A stretch of 64,000 nt of DNA, taken from Antedon mediterranea. Lineage: Eukaryota > Echinodermata > Crinoidea > Comatulida > Antedonidae. The translations under genes and the position numbers were made by a program. Below, piece after piece: positions 25,526 to 37,451 of the stretch. The DNA lies in contig NC_092670.1 of NCBI RefSeq assembly GCF_964355755.1, positions 17,547,201-17,611,200 on the forward strand, written 5' to 3'. The notes under the pieces were generated by a model, which saw nothing but the letters and a program-made list of their open reading frames with translations, was not told the DNA's origin and searched no databases. Position 1 is the stretch's first letter. Every line of letters begins with the position of its first letter.

Positions 25526-26958
25526 AGCATTAATCAATGGTCTTCAAAGATCTATTCCTTTTCAGAAAAAGTTTCCGTCACACAATATACAATGTGTGTT
25601 TCTGTTTTTATTATTCATATTAGCAAACGTTTGTAGCGATAACGTATTTTTCGTTTCGTTTATTTATTGGACCTAGCAAAAATCAATTCAATAAATAAAA
25701 AAAAGAGATGAACAAATTTTGGCCTAGGGGCAGGTTTTAAAGCAAAATACATCGCTGTAACTCAGCGGTAACGGTATTCGTTAGGATCTCATTCACTCCT
25801 ATCTGACTATCTGTACGAATTATGAAGATAGGGAGTTTACTGTAATGTTCTAATTTATCTATATATCAGGATGATGAAAAACATACATCTCACCATCAAC
25901 CGCTCTTTGGACATGCGGTAAATTCTAGGACTGCGTCGTGGTTTGAACCCATGCACTGACATTTTATAGTCAGTGTAGGCCTAACTAAACATAGCAAAAT
26001 ATTAATAACTTTGACATATCTGGAATGATGACTTTTTAACAGTTGAGATTTAAGAAGTCAGCAAAAGCCCGGAGGCCAAAAGTGAGATTCTCATGGCTAT
26101 CAAATGGTAGAAAACGGCCAAAGTTTCACCGTTTCTATAGTCGTATATTTGCTATTGATAATCTCATAGCAATACGCGTGTTTAATCACCAATGATGAAT
26201 ATCATGTTAATACCCCATGTACGTAAATAAAGGAAAACGGGGACACGTGGATACCGTAGGCACGTGATAGCAACGTTTATGTAATATGTCCTCTTGTTCG
26301 TATCAGTATTTCGTACAATTAATACATCGAGAAGGTATCAATTTCAATACTTGATGACAACAAAACATAAGAATAACAAGTCGAAGTGATATACACTTAT
26401 GTGGACGTTGGTGTCCGCAAGCGATTTTTCTCCGATTGAGTTTCAATAACGGAGTGTGTCAGTCAATTGTTACAATTCAATCGGTAACAATGAAGTCAAT
26501 TTTCTCACAATCCGTCTTTGCTATGTGTCCGTGGCTAGTGATACGAATATCCACACATCTCTACCCAGCTGACCAAGTCCTCAGTACCATTCAGCTGAGA
26601 TTTCTGTGTTTGTTGACTTTCCCATGTCTTCTGTGCCCAGGCACGATTCATGCTCAAAAAGTTTCTGCCTCAATAAGTCAGAAACTATTTGAATTGTAAA
26701 CGCTTTATCGTATCTAAACAGTAATTTTACGATTCATTACCAGTTATCCATAACATATCTCTTTAACCATGTAATGGTGGCCTCATTCCGCATTGTTTAA
26801 TATATTCGATTTTTCTTATTTTCTTGTTTTTTCACTTATTGTTCTGAATATTGCTATTGTAACAATTGTGAAAAGTCTTCTCGATTTGTAGCATAAACAC
26901 TGTCATTGATGGTTCAAGTGTTTTGTTTGTTGATTATGGGAAAGAATTGAATTTTAAC
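25526..26958. other. Gene-free stretch
   Basis: Nothing coding is supported. A-box-like (25760s) and B-box-like (GGTTTGAACCC near 25950) strings are present but too far apart for a tRNA. The open frame at 26436-26699 has no family match that I can see. Confidence 0.4.
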
Positions 26959-27273
26959 AGTTTTAACAATACTTGTTCTGATTAAATGATCGATCTCAAC
27001 TCTTTAGAACGTCTGGGAAAGAAATAGTCCTCTGGTATCCCACCAGATATTAAAGGCGTTTTGTTGATAGTTTTAACAATACTAATTCTGATGATCGATC
27101 TCAACTCGTTAGAACGTCTGGGAAAGAACTAGTCCTCTGCTATCCCACCAGATATTAAAGGCGTTTTGTTGATAGTTTTAACAATACTTATTCTGATGAT
27201 CGATCTCAACTCTTTAGAACGTTTGGGAAAGAACTACTCCTCTGCTATCCCACCAGATATTGAAGGCTTTTTG
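26959..27273. repeat. Tandem triplication of a 105-110-bp unit
   Basis: Copies begin with AGTTTTAACAATACT at 26959, 27069 and 27174. Each continues with GATGATCGATCTCAACT or a close variant, TTAGAACGT, TGGGAAAGAA, CTCCTCTG or similar, and ATCCCACCAGATATT. Copies differ at a few percent of bases. Every copy repeats TGGGAAAG, an RBPJ/CSL-like core, and ATCGAT. No reading frame spans the copies. Confidence 0.9.
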
Positions 27274-29007
27274 TATATCATCTTTACCGTATACTTTCCA
27301 ACCAGTTAACTGCTGCTATATACGTGTTGTGTACACAACTCCCTGGTACAAGTAAACAGCCAAATTGGCCGTCAGTCAATGGATTTTTGATTGAATTTAA
27401 CCGTTTATTTTGTCTTTTGTGAAAACATTATTTTGGGGTTGTTAATTTCTATTGTAATTAACTTTATTAAAACCAAAACTACAAAATGACGTATTCAAAG
27501 TCAAATTTTTATTTTTAACGTTTGGGTGACAATACATCTTTAAGTTTGGAACTAATCTCTCATACCTGTAATATAGGCCTACTCGTATTATATTGTGTAG
27601 GCCTCTATTCTGCTTCAATTATCATTACTTTATTCTATGTTAAATATAACGTTGATTATAAATAGGTTACAAACATTTATAGTTCATAAAATATAATTTA
27701 ATGTAAACTTACATTTCAAGACAACTGCGTTGAGCTGATCAATAAGTTGATTTCAGTTCATAGGCCTATTGGTTAATTCATCATTAACTGCAAGGTAGAA
27801 GAAATTGTTTTCGTCGTGTGCAAACATTATAAGCCTACTCCTATTTCAGGGAAGATTTCATTTATAGGCTACAATTTGATAAATATAAAACTGATTAAAA
27901 TCTGAATTGGGCAATTAAAAAAACAAGTGTAAAACGTGCCAATACAGTTTCATCATCGAGAAACAAGTTGACTTGAAACTGAACGGACGTAAGTTCATTC
28001 TGGTGTATAAACAGATGGTATTTACCATAATTTCGTATTTTACCATTGGTTTGATAAATAAGAAATTGCTGGGGATTCCTGGGGTTTAAAGTAAGGATCT
28101 TTCATGTTTTAACTGATCATAAACATGTTGGTGAATGATTGTAAATGTTCATCTGTTAAGCTGGATTCCTATAGGCCTAAACAGGTCTTTATATGTCTTC
28201 AGAAGGCATTGTGCATTACCGTACAAAAATAGTGTTTTCATCATTCTGTTTAAGGCCTAAAGATTATCCAAGGAGACAATGAGAGCGCGCGAGAAATAAC
28301 ACAAACAATAATCAAATAATATAGTAGCGACGTCTGTTGCTCAAAAATTAAAATTACAATATAAACCCGTTTCTTAGAATATTTTGTTTTTGTACGATTA
28401 ATGTTGATGTTTTTTACGGGATAGCCATAGAATGTGCGCTACTGCATTTTAAGATTAACACAACAAAAGATTAGTGGGCCATTCAACAATTCTTCGGGGT
28501 TTCTTTAAAGTTAAGGTTATATTTAAAAGTACGTTGTTCATTGATACTTTCTCTTTTATTGTATGTGCCTTGTTGTCTGCCTTCGATAATGCAAGTTACT
28601 CTGAATAGAATATAAACTATTTCCAGAAAATTATAAGGTTCAGTCTGAGGATGTTGGTTATTGTGGAGGTGTGGGTTGAAAGTCTTTGTCCAGTTAAACA
28701 TTTAATTGAGCAGCTGTGTTTTTAAGACAATAATTAATTTTTTGGAAATTAAAAGTTGACAACAATACATAATTTATGATAACGCTCCTTTTTAATCAAA
28801 ATTACTGTAAACTAAGAATAAACCTTACATGATATAAAATGAAAGATGAAACAAAGTATTTATAAACGAACTCAGGACCGTTTAACAATGATTTGCTTAC
28901 GTTTACAGCTATTTTCCCGACAAATAGACTACAAAGCTGACGTCACTGTTCAACTTTTATTTAAACCATGATCCACTATTAATACTCCTTTATCTAAATA
29001 TAGACGT
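27274..29007. other. Gene-free AT-rich DNA
   Basis: No gene, RNA or clear element. The TAGGCCTA word occurs several times (near 27576, 27600, 27760, 28170). Confidence 0.4.
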
Positions 29008-29272
29008 TAATAAAGTTACGTTTACACTGAGACTGGATGCATTATTTTTGTCTCCTATGAGGTTAAGGAAGAGATCATGTGAATATCTTTTTTCTGTTTG
29101 TACGTTTGTTGATATGGATGAAATTTCCGAAATAAAAGAAATTGAATTGAGTACACGATCACAATCCTATTTCTGTGGCCTGAAATCGTAGAAAACAATG
29201 TGTAATCCACACGTGTGTGATCGACAAATGTAAAATATAGTCCTTCATGACTCAGTGTGAACAAAGCTTTAA
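29008..29272. mobile_element. MITE, family C (about 265 bp)
   Basis: Left end TTAATAAAGTTACGTTTAC then ACTGAG; right end the inverse, CTCAGTGTGAACAAAGC then TTTAA. The interior is AT-rich and non-coding. It directly abuts a family A MITE at 29271, so one element inserted beside or into the other. Confidence 0.65.
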
Positions 29273-29365
29273 GCTTGGTTCCCTTTAACGCAACGCATAA
29301 GCACAACGCAACGCAAGCAGGGATTGGTCAGATTACTTATTTCCTTGCGTTGGGAACGAATTACG
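29271..29365. mobile_element. Family A MITE, left half
   Basis: Begins AAGCTTGGTTCCC, then CGCAACGCATAAGC, ACGCAACGCAAG, ATTGGTCAGATTACTT and CCTTGCGTTGGGAACG. The arms are shortened but still in inverse order. Confidence 0.65.
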
Positions 29366-32121
29366 AATAGTTACATCCATATATTATACAAGACAAAAAT
29401 ATTTGACAAAAATATCAAAAAATTCACCAGCAAATTAACAATATAGCATCTTCCACAAAAACAACCTAAAATACCAATTTGCACCAACGCTGAGGCAGGT
29501 AGGATCAACTATGGTTTTAATTAATTAATTAATTATTACATATATATATTATTTTATATGCATGCATCAATATAAAGCAGGGAGATTTACGTCTCCGTGT
29601 ATAAGTAGTTGTTTCCTTTATGATATACCGTAACCTTGCAAAATGGGGCCGCATTAATAATAATAGTATATGAAAATGATTTGAAAGCTTAGTTCCGGAG
29701 TCTTTCAAAGAAAAACGGTACTGAAACGTAAATATAAGTGTACAATATTGTGTTTACACTGGGACTGGGAAGTGGATTGAACTATCATTCTTTTATATCA
29801 GTTTATATAGTTGTTTTCCTAAAAAAACACTCATCCATCTCTAGCTTATTTAAGACGACGTTGTCGAATAAACGGCACTAAAAAAACACAATAAGGGTTC
29901 CGCTCGAGTGGTTCGCTTTCAATAGCTGCTAATTATTAATAAAGAGCGTATGATGTTACCGATCAATTGTTATGCCGTCTTGGTAGCTAACCCCACTAAC
30001 TGCGTACAAAACATATTCGTTTAGTAAATATTTTAACATGGTCAGTAATTACGTTTATTTGCCTTGTTCGCGTGCCACTTTTGTTATTTACAATTGGAAT
30101 GCGAGTTAAGTTATCAATAATTCAGAAGCGTTTTGATAGTCTGCTTTCAAAGTGCTTCGTTATTATTATTGCAGTCATTATAACAATATTTTCCATTTAG
30201 TCTGGCAAGCACTCTTTATACAATCTTTGTCTCTGAAGTGTACCAGTCACCAGAGCTACTTAACATCACTTATATAAATGATTACCAAAACTTCAACTGA
30301 ATTAAACACTTTAAAAGCAAAATGCTCCTTTAGTTTCTTCTATCCTCCTTTGTACATATATTATGTTTTGGCACATTTGACGTTTCGTCTGTGACCAATA
30401 ATCCTAGTAGGCATATAGCTTCGTTTTGAGATGTAAATAGATCAAAACCAGAACCAAAGTACTACATAATCACCATCTCATTATTAAGTTTCATTTTTCG
30501 TTCAGGGAACTCTGCTTCTGCTGGATCCGAACCTGACGACTTCTCTAATACGACAGCGGTCTTTTGCCCTGACGCGGTTCTCCTGATCTTTGTCATTCAG
30601 AAATTTGATCAAATGTATGCGAGAGTCTATTTATATAATTTATTTACAATGTTACGCAACAAACTATATATAACTATATTTATCATTCGTTTGCAATTGT
30701 CCTTTATCCGAAAAAAATTAGGTAATGTAAAAAATGTACACAATTTCAGACGCGGCGCATCGTCGTTTCGTCTGTCTCATGCTGCCTATTATTATTATAT
30801 AGGCCTATACATTATCGTCCCTTGATTTTAGGTTGACACTGTGTATCCCTTTGCCGAAGGCTTGATACTTTCATAAAAGCTATGGATACCGCTTACGTGT
30901 GATCATTTTAAAGCGGCTTGGTCTTATATATATAATAGCCTTACCCAAACCTCTCCACAACTTAGGTGGTTGCAGCTACAGTAAGTGAATTGGATACTCA
31001 GGATGGGAAGGGGGTGGCATGGTCTCTATTACATACATCACATGGGCCAATATTGCTATTTCGACACACTATAGAAAAACAGACGCTTCCTTCAAGTCGT
31101 AAAATATAACTTTGCCTTGAGGCGTTTTAATCGATCAAGTTCCGAAAACAATGCAATTGCACGTGGCAAGAAATTAATATTTGAACTGCATTATTCAACA
31201 GAGTAGTTGATCGATGTAGAATTATCGCGTATAGTTTGTAAACGTGTGTGGTCATTAGTTAATGTATGATTAATATACGTTTGTATTAATTATATTCGGT
31301 TTATGGTTTGAAGGTAGGTCGGGAATATAATAATAATGATAATTGGCTAGATGTACTGCGCGTGAGATCAAGACAACTGGGTGACTACTGAGAGTGAGGT
31401 AGAAGTGCGAGGTTCCCGGGTTTCCTTCCCCTGGCCACAACACAAGCAATTGGGTTATCCGAACACTTTCGAGTGTTTCGAGTCAAATCGCCTGCGTTGC
31501 GTCGTAAGTAGGAACCAAGCTTTAATTGGGTGTCCAACCCACGTCGAACCACCAATCTAAATAGATGTATAGGCATATATAGACGATCGCCTTTTACGTA
31601 AATGGCATTCCTCTTCTCTGGACCGTATCGATCCAGAGGGGAGGGAGTGCAAAGTATTTATATACTTAATTTAATTGATTTGATTAGGCCTACTGTATAT
31701 TGCAGTTAGCCCTCTTTCCATATCAAGCCACAGCCGATTCTCGGTAGGCCTACTGTATCTACAGTATTTCCGAAGTAAGTAAGAATATTTGGTAAACATC
31801 TCATGTGTATCACATATCTAGTAGTAAAACCTAATGATATAAATGGGATGCTTTTTGACTAAATATTCCTATGATACTTCGAAAATCGATAGTAAGTGGA
31901 GATATAGCATTCTGGTAGGCCACAAAAAAAAAAAATGTTTGTTATAAAAAACTACAATGGACATCTGCAAAAATGCACTAAATGAAATTTAACAGAAAAG
32001 AAAGAAGGCCAGGAGGGAGATCAATCAACATAAATCACAACAATTTAAAACCAAACTAAAAATGATTTAGTTATTGCAGTCACAGCATAATATAATCATC
32101 CTGCTCACGACACAGTAAAAT
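29366..32121. other. Gene-free stretch with an unassigned GC-richer block
   Basis: A block at 30505-30600 is clearly GC-richer than its surroundings and open on both strands over about 95 bp, bounded by TTCAG on the left. It could be a lone exon or a transposon remnant; no family is recognised. A family A MITE right end (TGCGTCGTAAGTAGGAACC, then AAGCTTTA) lies at 31495-31525. The rest shows nothing. Confidence 0.4.
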
Positions 32122-33125
32122 TATGGAAGGCAATCGCCGCCAAAAATACAAAAGTAAAACAAACAACGTACTTTCACAATTATGGGACCCGCCTTTTATT
32201 TCAATTTTTATCATGATGACGTCATCAAAATGAACACGAAGATAGCAATTTTGGAAGGAATTTATCTGAGCAACAACATATTAACGTGTAGAATTGAAGA
32301 ATTTGGATGCGTAGAATATAGATGCGGGCTATTTTAAATGAACTATGACGCAAAAGATAAAAATACGACTTTTATAATTCAACTGGCCATAAATGATGTC
32401 ACAACATCCGATACGCAACATTTTTACATGAATTCGTATCTAGAATTCAACATCTTCCAGAAAACGTTTTCATGAGGGTCACTTTTCCTCCATTTGTCAG
32501 GATGAGTTTTGCTTACGCGCGCAAGATACAGGCTGCTCGCTTTGAGATCCCTAAGGCATATCCTCTTATCGGAACTTTTGCAATAACCCGACTTAAAAAA
32601 TAGACGAGTCCTTAGATCATTCGGCAATCTACATCGTTTGGTAAAGCAGGTTTTTCGTTTATCAATGTACGTTGTCCGTTTGTATAAAATACGTTGTTCA
32701 CGTAAAAGTAGGTTGTTCGTTTTTTAAAGTACGTTGTTTGTTTTACATTAGTTCGTTCGTTTGTGAAAGTAGGTTGTTCGTTTGTGAAAGTACGTTCTTT
32801 GTTTTAATTTAGATCGTTCGTTTGTGAAAGAAGGTATTCGTTCGTGAAAGTACGTTGTTCGTTTGTGAAAGTACGTTGTTTGTTTTACTTTTGTATTTTT
32901 GGCGGCGATTGCCTTCCATACGTTTGTAAAAAATACGTTGTTCGCGTAAAAGTAGGTTGTTCGTTTTTTAAAGTACGTTGTTTGTTTTACATTAGTTCGT
33001 TCGTTTGTGAAAGTAGGTTGTTCGTTTGTGAAAGAAGGTTGTTCGTTTGTGAAAGTACGTTGTTCGTTTGTGAAAGTACGTTGTTTGTTTTACTTTTGTA
33101 TTTTTGGCGGCGATTGCCTTCCATA
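32122..33125. mobile_element. 1-kb element with perfect 56-bp inverted ends and internal tandem array
   Basis: 32122-32177 and 33070-33125 are exact inverses over all 56 bases: the left starts TATGGAAGGCAATCGCCGCC and the right ends with its inverse. A third perfect copy of the right end lies at 32865-32920, because a block of about 205-244 bp (first copy from about 32687, second from about 32931) is tandemly duplicated. Within each block an 18-19-bp word close to GTTCGTTTGTGAAAGTACGT is repeated many times. Open frames over the array only reflect the repeat. The interior left part (32440-32600) is GC-richer, with no recognised product. Perfect ends suggest recent activity. The superfamily is unknown; the flanks are AT-rich and do not show a clear target duplication. 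Confidence 0.85.
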
Positions 33126-33185
33126 ATATGGAATAGGAGATGCGAACTGATAATAATGATGATTACTTTACCTGCAAAATCGTTA

Positions 33186-33472
33186 AAGATGTATTGTCCT
33201 CCAAAAACATGAAAATTTAAGATTAATACAAAGAAATACTTTGAATAGGCCATTTCGCAGTTTTAATAAAGTTAATCACTTCCGTAAAAAAAAAAAAATT
33301 ATATTCTTACTTGTAAAAAGACAAAATAAACGGTTAGGCTAAATTCAAACAAAAAACTATCTATTTCCAGTCAATCGGACTATTTTCTGCTTTAGTTTTA
33401 GTTTTCTTCAGGTAAACAATTGATCAAAGTGAATAACTAATATGTGACATTAAAATTGCATATTCAACAAAC
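33186..33472. mobile_element. MITE, family B, copy 1
   Basis: Starts GATGTATTGTCCTCC, then AAAAACATGAAAATTTAAG, ATACTTTGAATAGGCCATTT, and later TATGTGACATTAAAATTG. The right end (inverse of TGTATTGTCCTCC) is not preserved here but is in copy 2. Related copies are at 35740-36006 and 45201-45472. Confidence 0.62.
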
Positions 33473-34298
33473 ACATTTAAAAACTTTCGTAACATTTTCT
33501 ATTCTACACTCATTTATATATGTGAACTTTATTCAATCAATCGTACATTTTTTATAATGGTAACCATAATAAGGTATTACAGTAGATTTTTACCAAAAAA
33601 AAACAAAAAAAAAACCAATATAAATATTAATTATAAAATATATACAATGATTAAAAATGGTTTATCATGTATTTTGTTTCAAAGAAAGGTTTGTTAATTT
33701 TCGTTGACAAGATTCAGATTAAATGTGTATGTTGTCTACATGGAAATATATAATGAAATACATCTACTACATTATAAGTTGAAATAAACATAAAATGTAT
33801 AAATAGGACTAATAACAATAATTCAGATCGTAATTAAATAATTTTCATTGAATCTGAATAAATTAAAGTTTTATTTGCATATTCGCGTGTCTTTGGCTTT
33901 GTTACTAGTAAAACCTCAAAGTCATTGCATCTCTCCCAGCACCTTGTAGGATCTCACACAATCATAGACCTAGGTCCACCTGTGGAATCGCTGATATTTC
34001 ACAGATAATAATTATTGATCGGATACATACACGACCTGTCCCTATGAGAACCCAGCAGACAGGTTTTACGTGTTGTGGCTGCGCTTAGCTATTTATTCGA
34101 TTTTGTAAAAAATGTACGAAATCGATAATTGAAAACTGATCCACGGCAGGCAAAATCAAAGCCCCATTCACACGATGAAAATCAATCACTAGTCTATCAA
34201 CTGTTTAGTTTGGTTTATTTACGTAATTGGTTGAATTCAAGTAATCACGGTAGATCAATTACTTGTATTATACACTGAAAAGGCCTAAGTATTACTCT
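33473..34298. other. Gene-free AT-rich DNA
   Basis: Nothing supported; runs of A and simple AT-rich sequence. Confidence 0.4.
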
Positions 34299-34450
34299 TT
34301 AAGCTCGGTTCCCACTAGGACGAAACGCAGGGACGTGGGTGCAGCGCAAGTCATTTGACCAATAACAGCAATGGATTATTCGAACTGTCGCTTGATAAAA
34401 GGTCACCTCGCATGTGGGTTGCGTCCTTGCGTTGCGTCTTAGTTCCACCA
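34299..34450. mobile_element. Family A MITE, near-complete
   Basis: Left end TTAAGCTCGGTTCCCACTAG, inner TTTGACCAATAACAG, then CGCTTGATAAAAGGTCA, and right arm TTGCGTCCTTGCGTTGCGTC with AGTTCCACC. The right outer end has decayed. Confidence 0.72.
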
Positions 34451-35739
34451 GTGTACAAGGGGGGATGCAACGTAAGAACGACGCGCGCGCAAAGAAAATA
34501 TATGTTTTTTTATTGCATAATACATAAGAATCGTATCAACTACTGTATTACGTCTACTGTCAAAGTCATTTCGTATTTTGAAGCCTCCTACAATAAGGTT
34601 ATAAGAGTACCTGACTGTCGTTAAAAATGTGTAACTTTGTTCATTTATATTATAATTTAGCTTACCCCTCTCACATTGCCACAATACCAGAGCGATGTGA
34701 ATGTATCAAACAATTGTTGCCTATCTACTACTACCAGAACCTTTAAATAATAGGTACTCGTAATAACAGAGAGCTGGGATACTGAAGTAGCATATATAGC
34801 ATTGTAATATGACATTGTACATAGCAACCATTTCTGTTACAACTTCAATTGCTTCTGGGGTTATCATAAACATTATAATCAGCCGTTTAATACAATTTGG
34901 CAATGGGAAAATCATGTCTATCCACCATTTGTGTCCACTAATACTGGTGACTATTGTTTGCATTGGCGTGAACTATAAGAGAATGAGCTGTGTCAATATA
35001 CATGCACGTCTCGTAAACCGAGCGATTTGATTGGACAATATTGTTTACTTTACGCAAATGATATAGCACGTGTTACTATCCCAGGGGTTAAATATGAGCA
35101 AGGCCTTATTTAAAATAACGAATATTAGATAATGTTAGATAACAAGAAGAAAATTAATTCAATTTTTTTTCAACGAGCAACATATATTTACACAGTGGAT
35201 GTAAAGTTACATTGCTCACGGGGTTGTTTGTACAATCGATTTAATTGTCGAAATTTGTCCAAAAATCGTGCGTTGAGGTTAATATCAGAAATGTTTTACG
35301 ACGTTGAATTTAATTAAATAAAACAGTTGTTTAATAATTGTTTTTTTAAACATATATCTCATTTGAAATAAAATAATTAATCTAAGTGATTTAATCTAGC
35401 TATAAGATGAGCCACATATTCGACAGATAATTAAAGTTAGAGCTCAAATCTGCTAAATCGTTAAACATTATTGCATAAACATAGAATGGTTCTGCAGATG
35501 TGATTGTGTTATTACAAATAAAACTGTCGTATTTTATAATTTTGTTATTCAATATCCCAACGGTAAAAAGAAACATACCATAGCTTCTGTGGGTAGTTAA
35601 AGGTCAATTCCAGGAATAAATCGAGTGGTTAATGGCTAGTTACGTAAAAACTGCTTATTATGAATAATCATGCTTAAGAATTTTTTAAAATTTGTCAAAC
35701 GAAAGTGTACAAATTGATTTAATATTCATTGTTTCTCAA
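34451..35739. other. Gene-free AT-rich DNA
   Basis: Several 60-80 codon open frames exist on both strands (34439-35317) but overlap each other and lack motifs. No gene is called. Confidence 0.4.
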
Positions 35740-36006
35740 ACATGTGAACTGAAGATTAATAAAATCAAACTTTCAATAGGTCATTTTAGTGTAGTTATTC
35801 TCTTCTCTTAAAAACATGATTTCGCTTATAAGAAATTACAATATATCTAGTTGAATTTAACACAAAAAAACAATGGGCTTCATCCTGTTGACTTTTTTCT
35901 TCTTTAAATTGCGGTACTCAGATTCAATGTTTGATCAAATTGAATAACTATTTGAAATAGACATTGAAATGAAATGTTAAAATACATTTTTAGGAGGATA
36001 ATACAT
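35740..36006. mobile_element. MITE, family B, copy 2
   Basis: Shares AACATGTGAACTGAAGATTA, CTTTCAATAGGTCATTTTAG and TTGATCAAATTGAATAACTA with copy 1, and ends TTTTTAGGAGGATAATACAT, the inverse of the copy 1 start. This end defines the inverted repeat of the family. Confidence 0.6.
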
Positions 36007-37357
36007 CTTAAACAATGCATGCAAATTAAATTAAATTCAATGTCAAAACAAAACTTAAATATTGTAAAAGTAAACAAATAAGGAAGAGACTTGTATATAA
36101 CCTTTAACTATCACGATGCCCTAAAAGAGAGAATACATTATGAAGGTAAACGTAAATGAAATAACGAATGCGCAGTTTGATACCATTTAATTATATGAAT
36201 TGATGTGTTATCCATATTTACAATACAGTAGGCCTACATCAATACAATCTAGAGGAAAGCATTATAAAGCAACTGAAAAAAATACGTAAAAGTATGTTCT
36301 TAATATTCATTACGTAAATACAAAATACTATACAACAATGAATAGGGCTGTGGTTTTGTTTTTTTTAGCTTAATTTTTTCATTCATTTAGCAACAATACA
36401 GGTAAAAAAACCAAGATCAAATAAGTTAAAACTGCCTCAATATAAGTTTATTTTTACGACAGGTTTCGGGCATAGTCCATCATCAGGTGAAGAGAATTGT
36501 AACAAAGGAAAACATATATACCGGTAAGTAACAAAATAAAAAATAAATACAAAATTAAAAATCAGGTAAAAAAAATATATAGGCCTATATAAATATTAAA
36601 ACGTAATTAGAACAATCGAAAGGAAAAATACAAAAGCAATTGCGCAAAAGAACATTTTAATAGTTGAAAAGTTATTAATAGCAGGCCTACCTTATATACT
36701 TACACTGTGTAAAAAAAAAACATTCTAGGGAAGACCACCAAACGAATAGACAAAAACATACACCAGTGAATTAAAATCATTATAGCAACATGAAAACATT
36801 GATCTCTCAATGGATATACAAACAAAATAAGCAAAACTATAATAATATAAAATTTAATACTTTTCAATACATGGCTAAATGTTCTTACATTTTATTTTAA
36901 CTTAGAATAACTCAATTCTGTCCTCGATAGACAGACACTTAAAATACACTTTAATTAAGATTTAAACTATTAAATATGATATATTCAAGTGACTTTTACC
37001 ACATTTATTATTGGCAACTATCAGCATATCAAATTTCAGACTTTTAGCTGGGAATCTTAACACTCGGCCAATTAATTTGTAGTTTGCCTTAATTTTAATC
37101 CTGAACGTTGGTCCAAGTAGTGTGCGTGCAATATGAAACCTGTTTAAGTCACATTATGAGTGAACGGCGGTTAAGAAAACTAGTGAAACCATTAACAAAC
37201 ACCGTTTAAAGGGTTAGAAAACAAAAAGAACACAGCGATCGATTATTGAATAGTAACACGCCTACTTAAGTATCAACGTGTATTGCTCATGCGCGGGCGT
37301 AGCTCCACCTCCTTTGTTATGAATATCAAACTTTCGCTGACGACGGACGACCGCGGG
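36007..37357. other. Region upstream of Ptf1a; possible retroelement tail
   Basis: 36455-36500 reads TTTTTACGACAGGTTTCGGG, then CATAGTCCATCATCAGGTG. This style of sequence is, as I recall, often found at ends of Penelope-like elements, so a remnant is possible but unproven. Nearer the gene, CCTTTGTTATGAATATCAAA (37312-37331) resembles a joined SOX-POU site. No distal enhancer can be named. Confidence 0.3.
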
Positions 37358-37364
37358 TATAAAA
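37358..37364 (+). promoter_or_regulatory. TATA box of Ptf1a
   Basis: GGGTATAAAACG, a consensus TATA box 88 bp before the ATG. A start site about 30 bp downstream (near 37388-37395) would leave a 5' UTR of about 60 nt. The local sequence is GC-richer than its surroundings (CGACGGACGACCGCGGG), as expected of a proximal promoter. Confidence 0.7.
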
Positions 37365-37451
37365 CGTTCGTAATTGCCTGATAAGTTTACTCGCATTTGA
37401 TGCGTTAGCAAAGAATCTTTAACTGTATTTTCGAAATATAAATAAACCATC

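Noticed and set aside
25757-25958. tRNA gene or SINE from A-box-like and B-box-like strings
   Set aside because: The boxes are about 190 bp apart and no acceptor stem pairs; chance is likely.
32844-33253. Cys/Val-rich and Gln/Thr-rich repeat open frames on both strands
   Set aside because: They follow the tandem array of the transposon and end where it ends.
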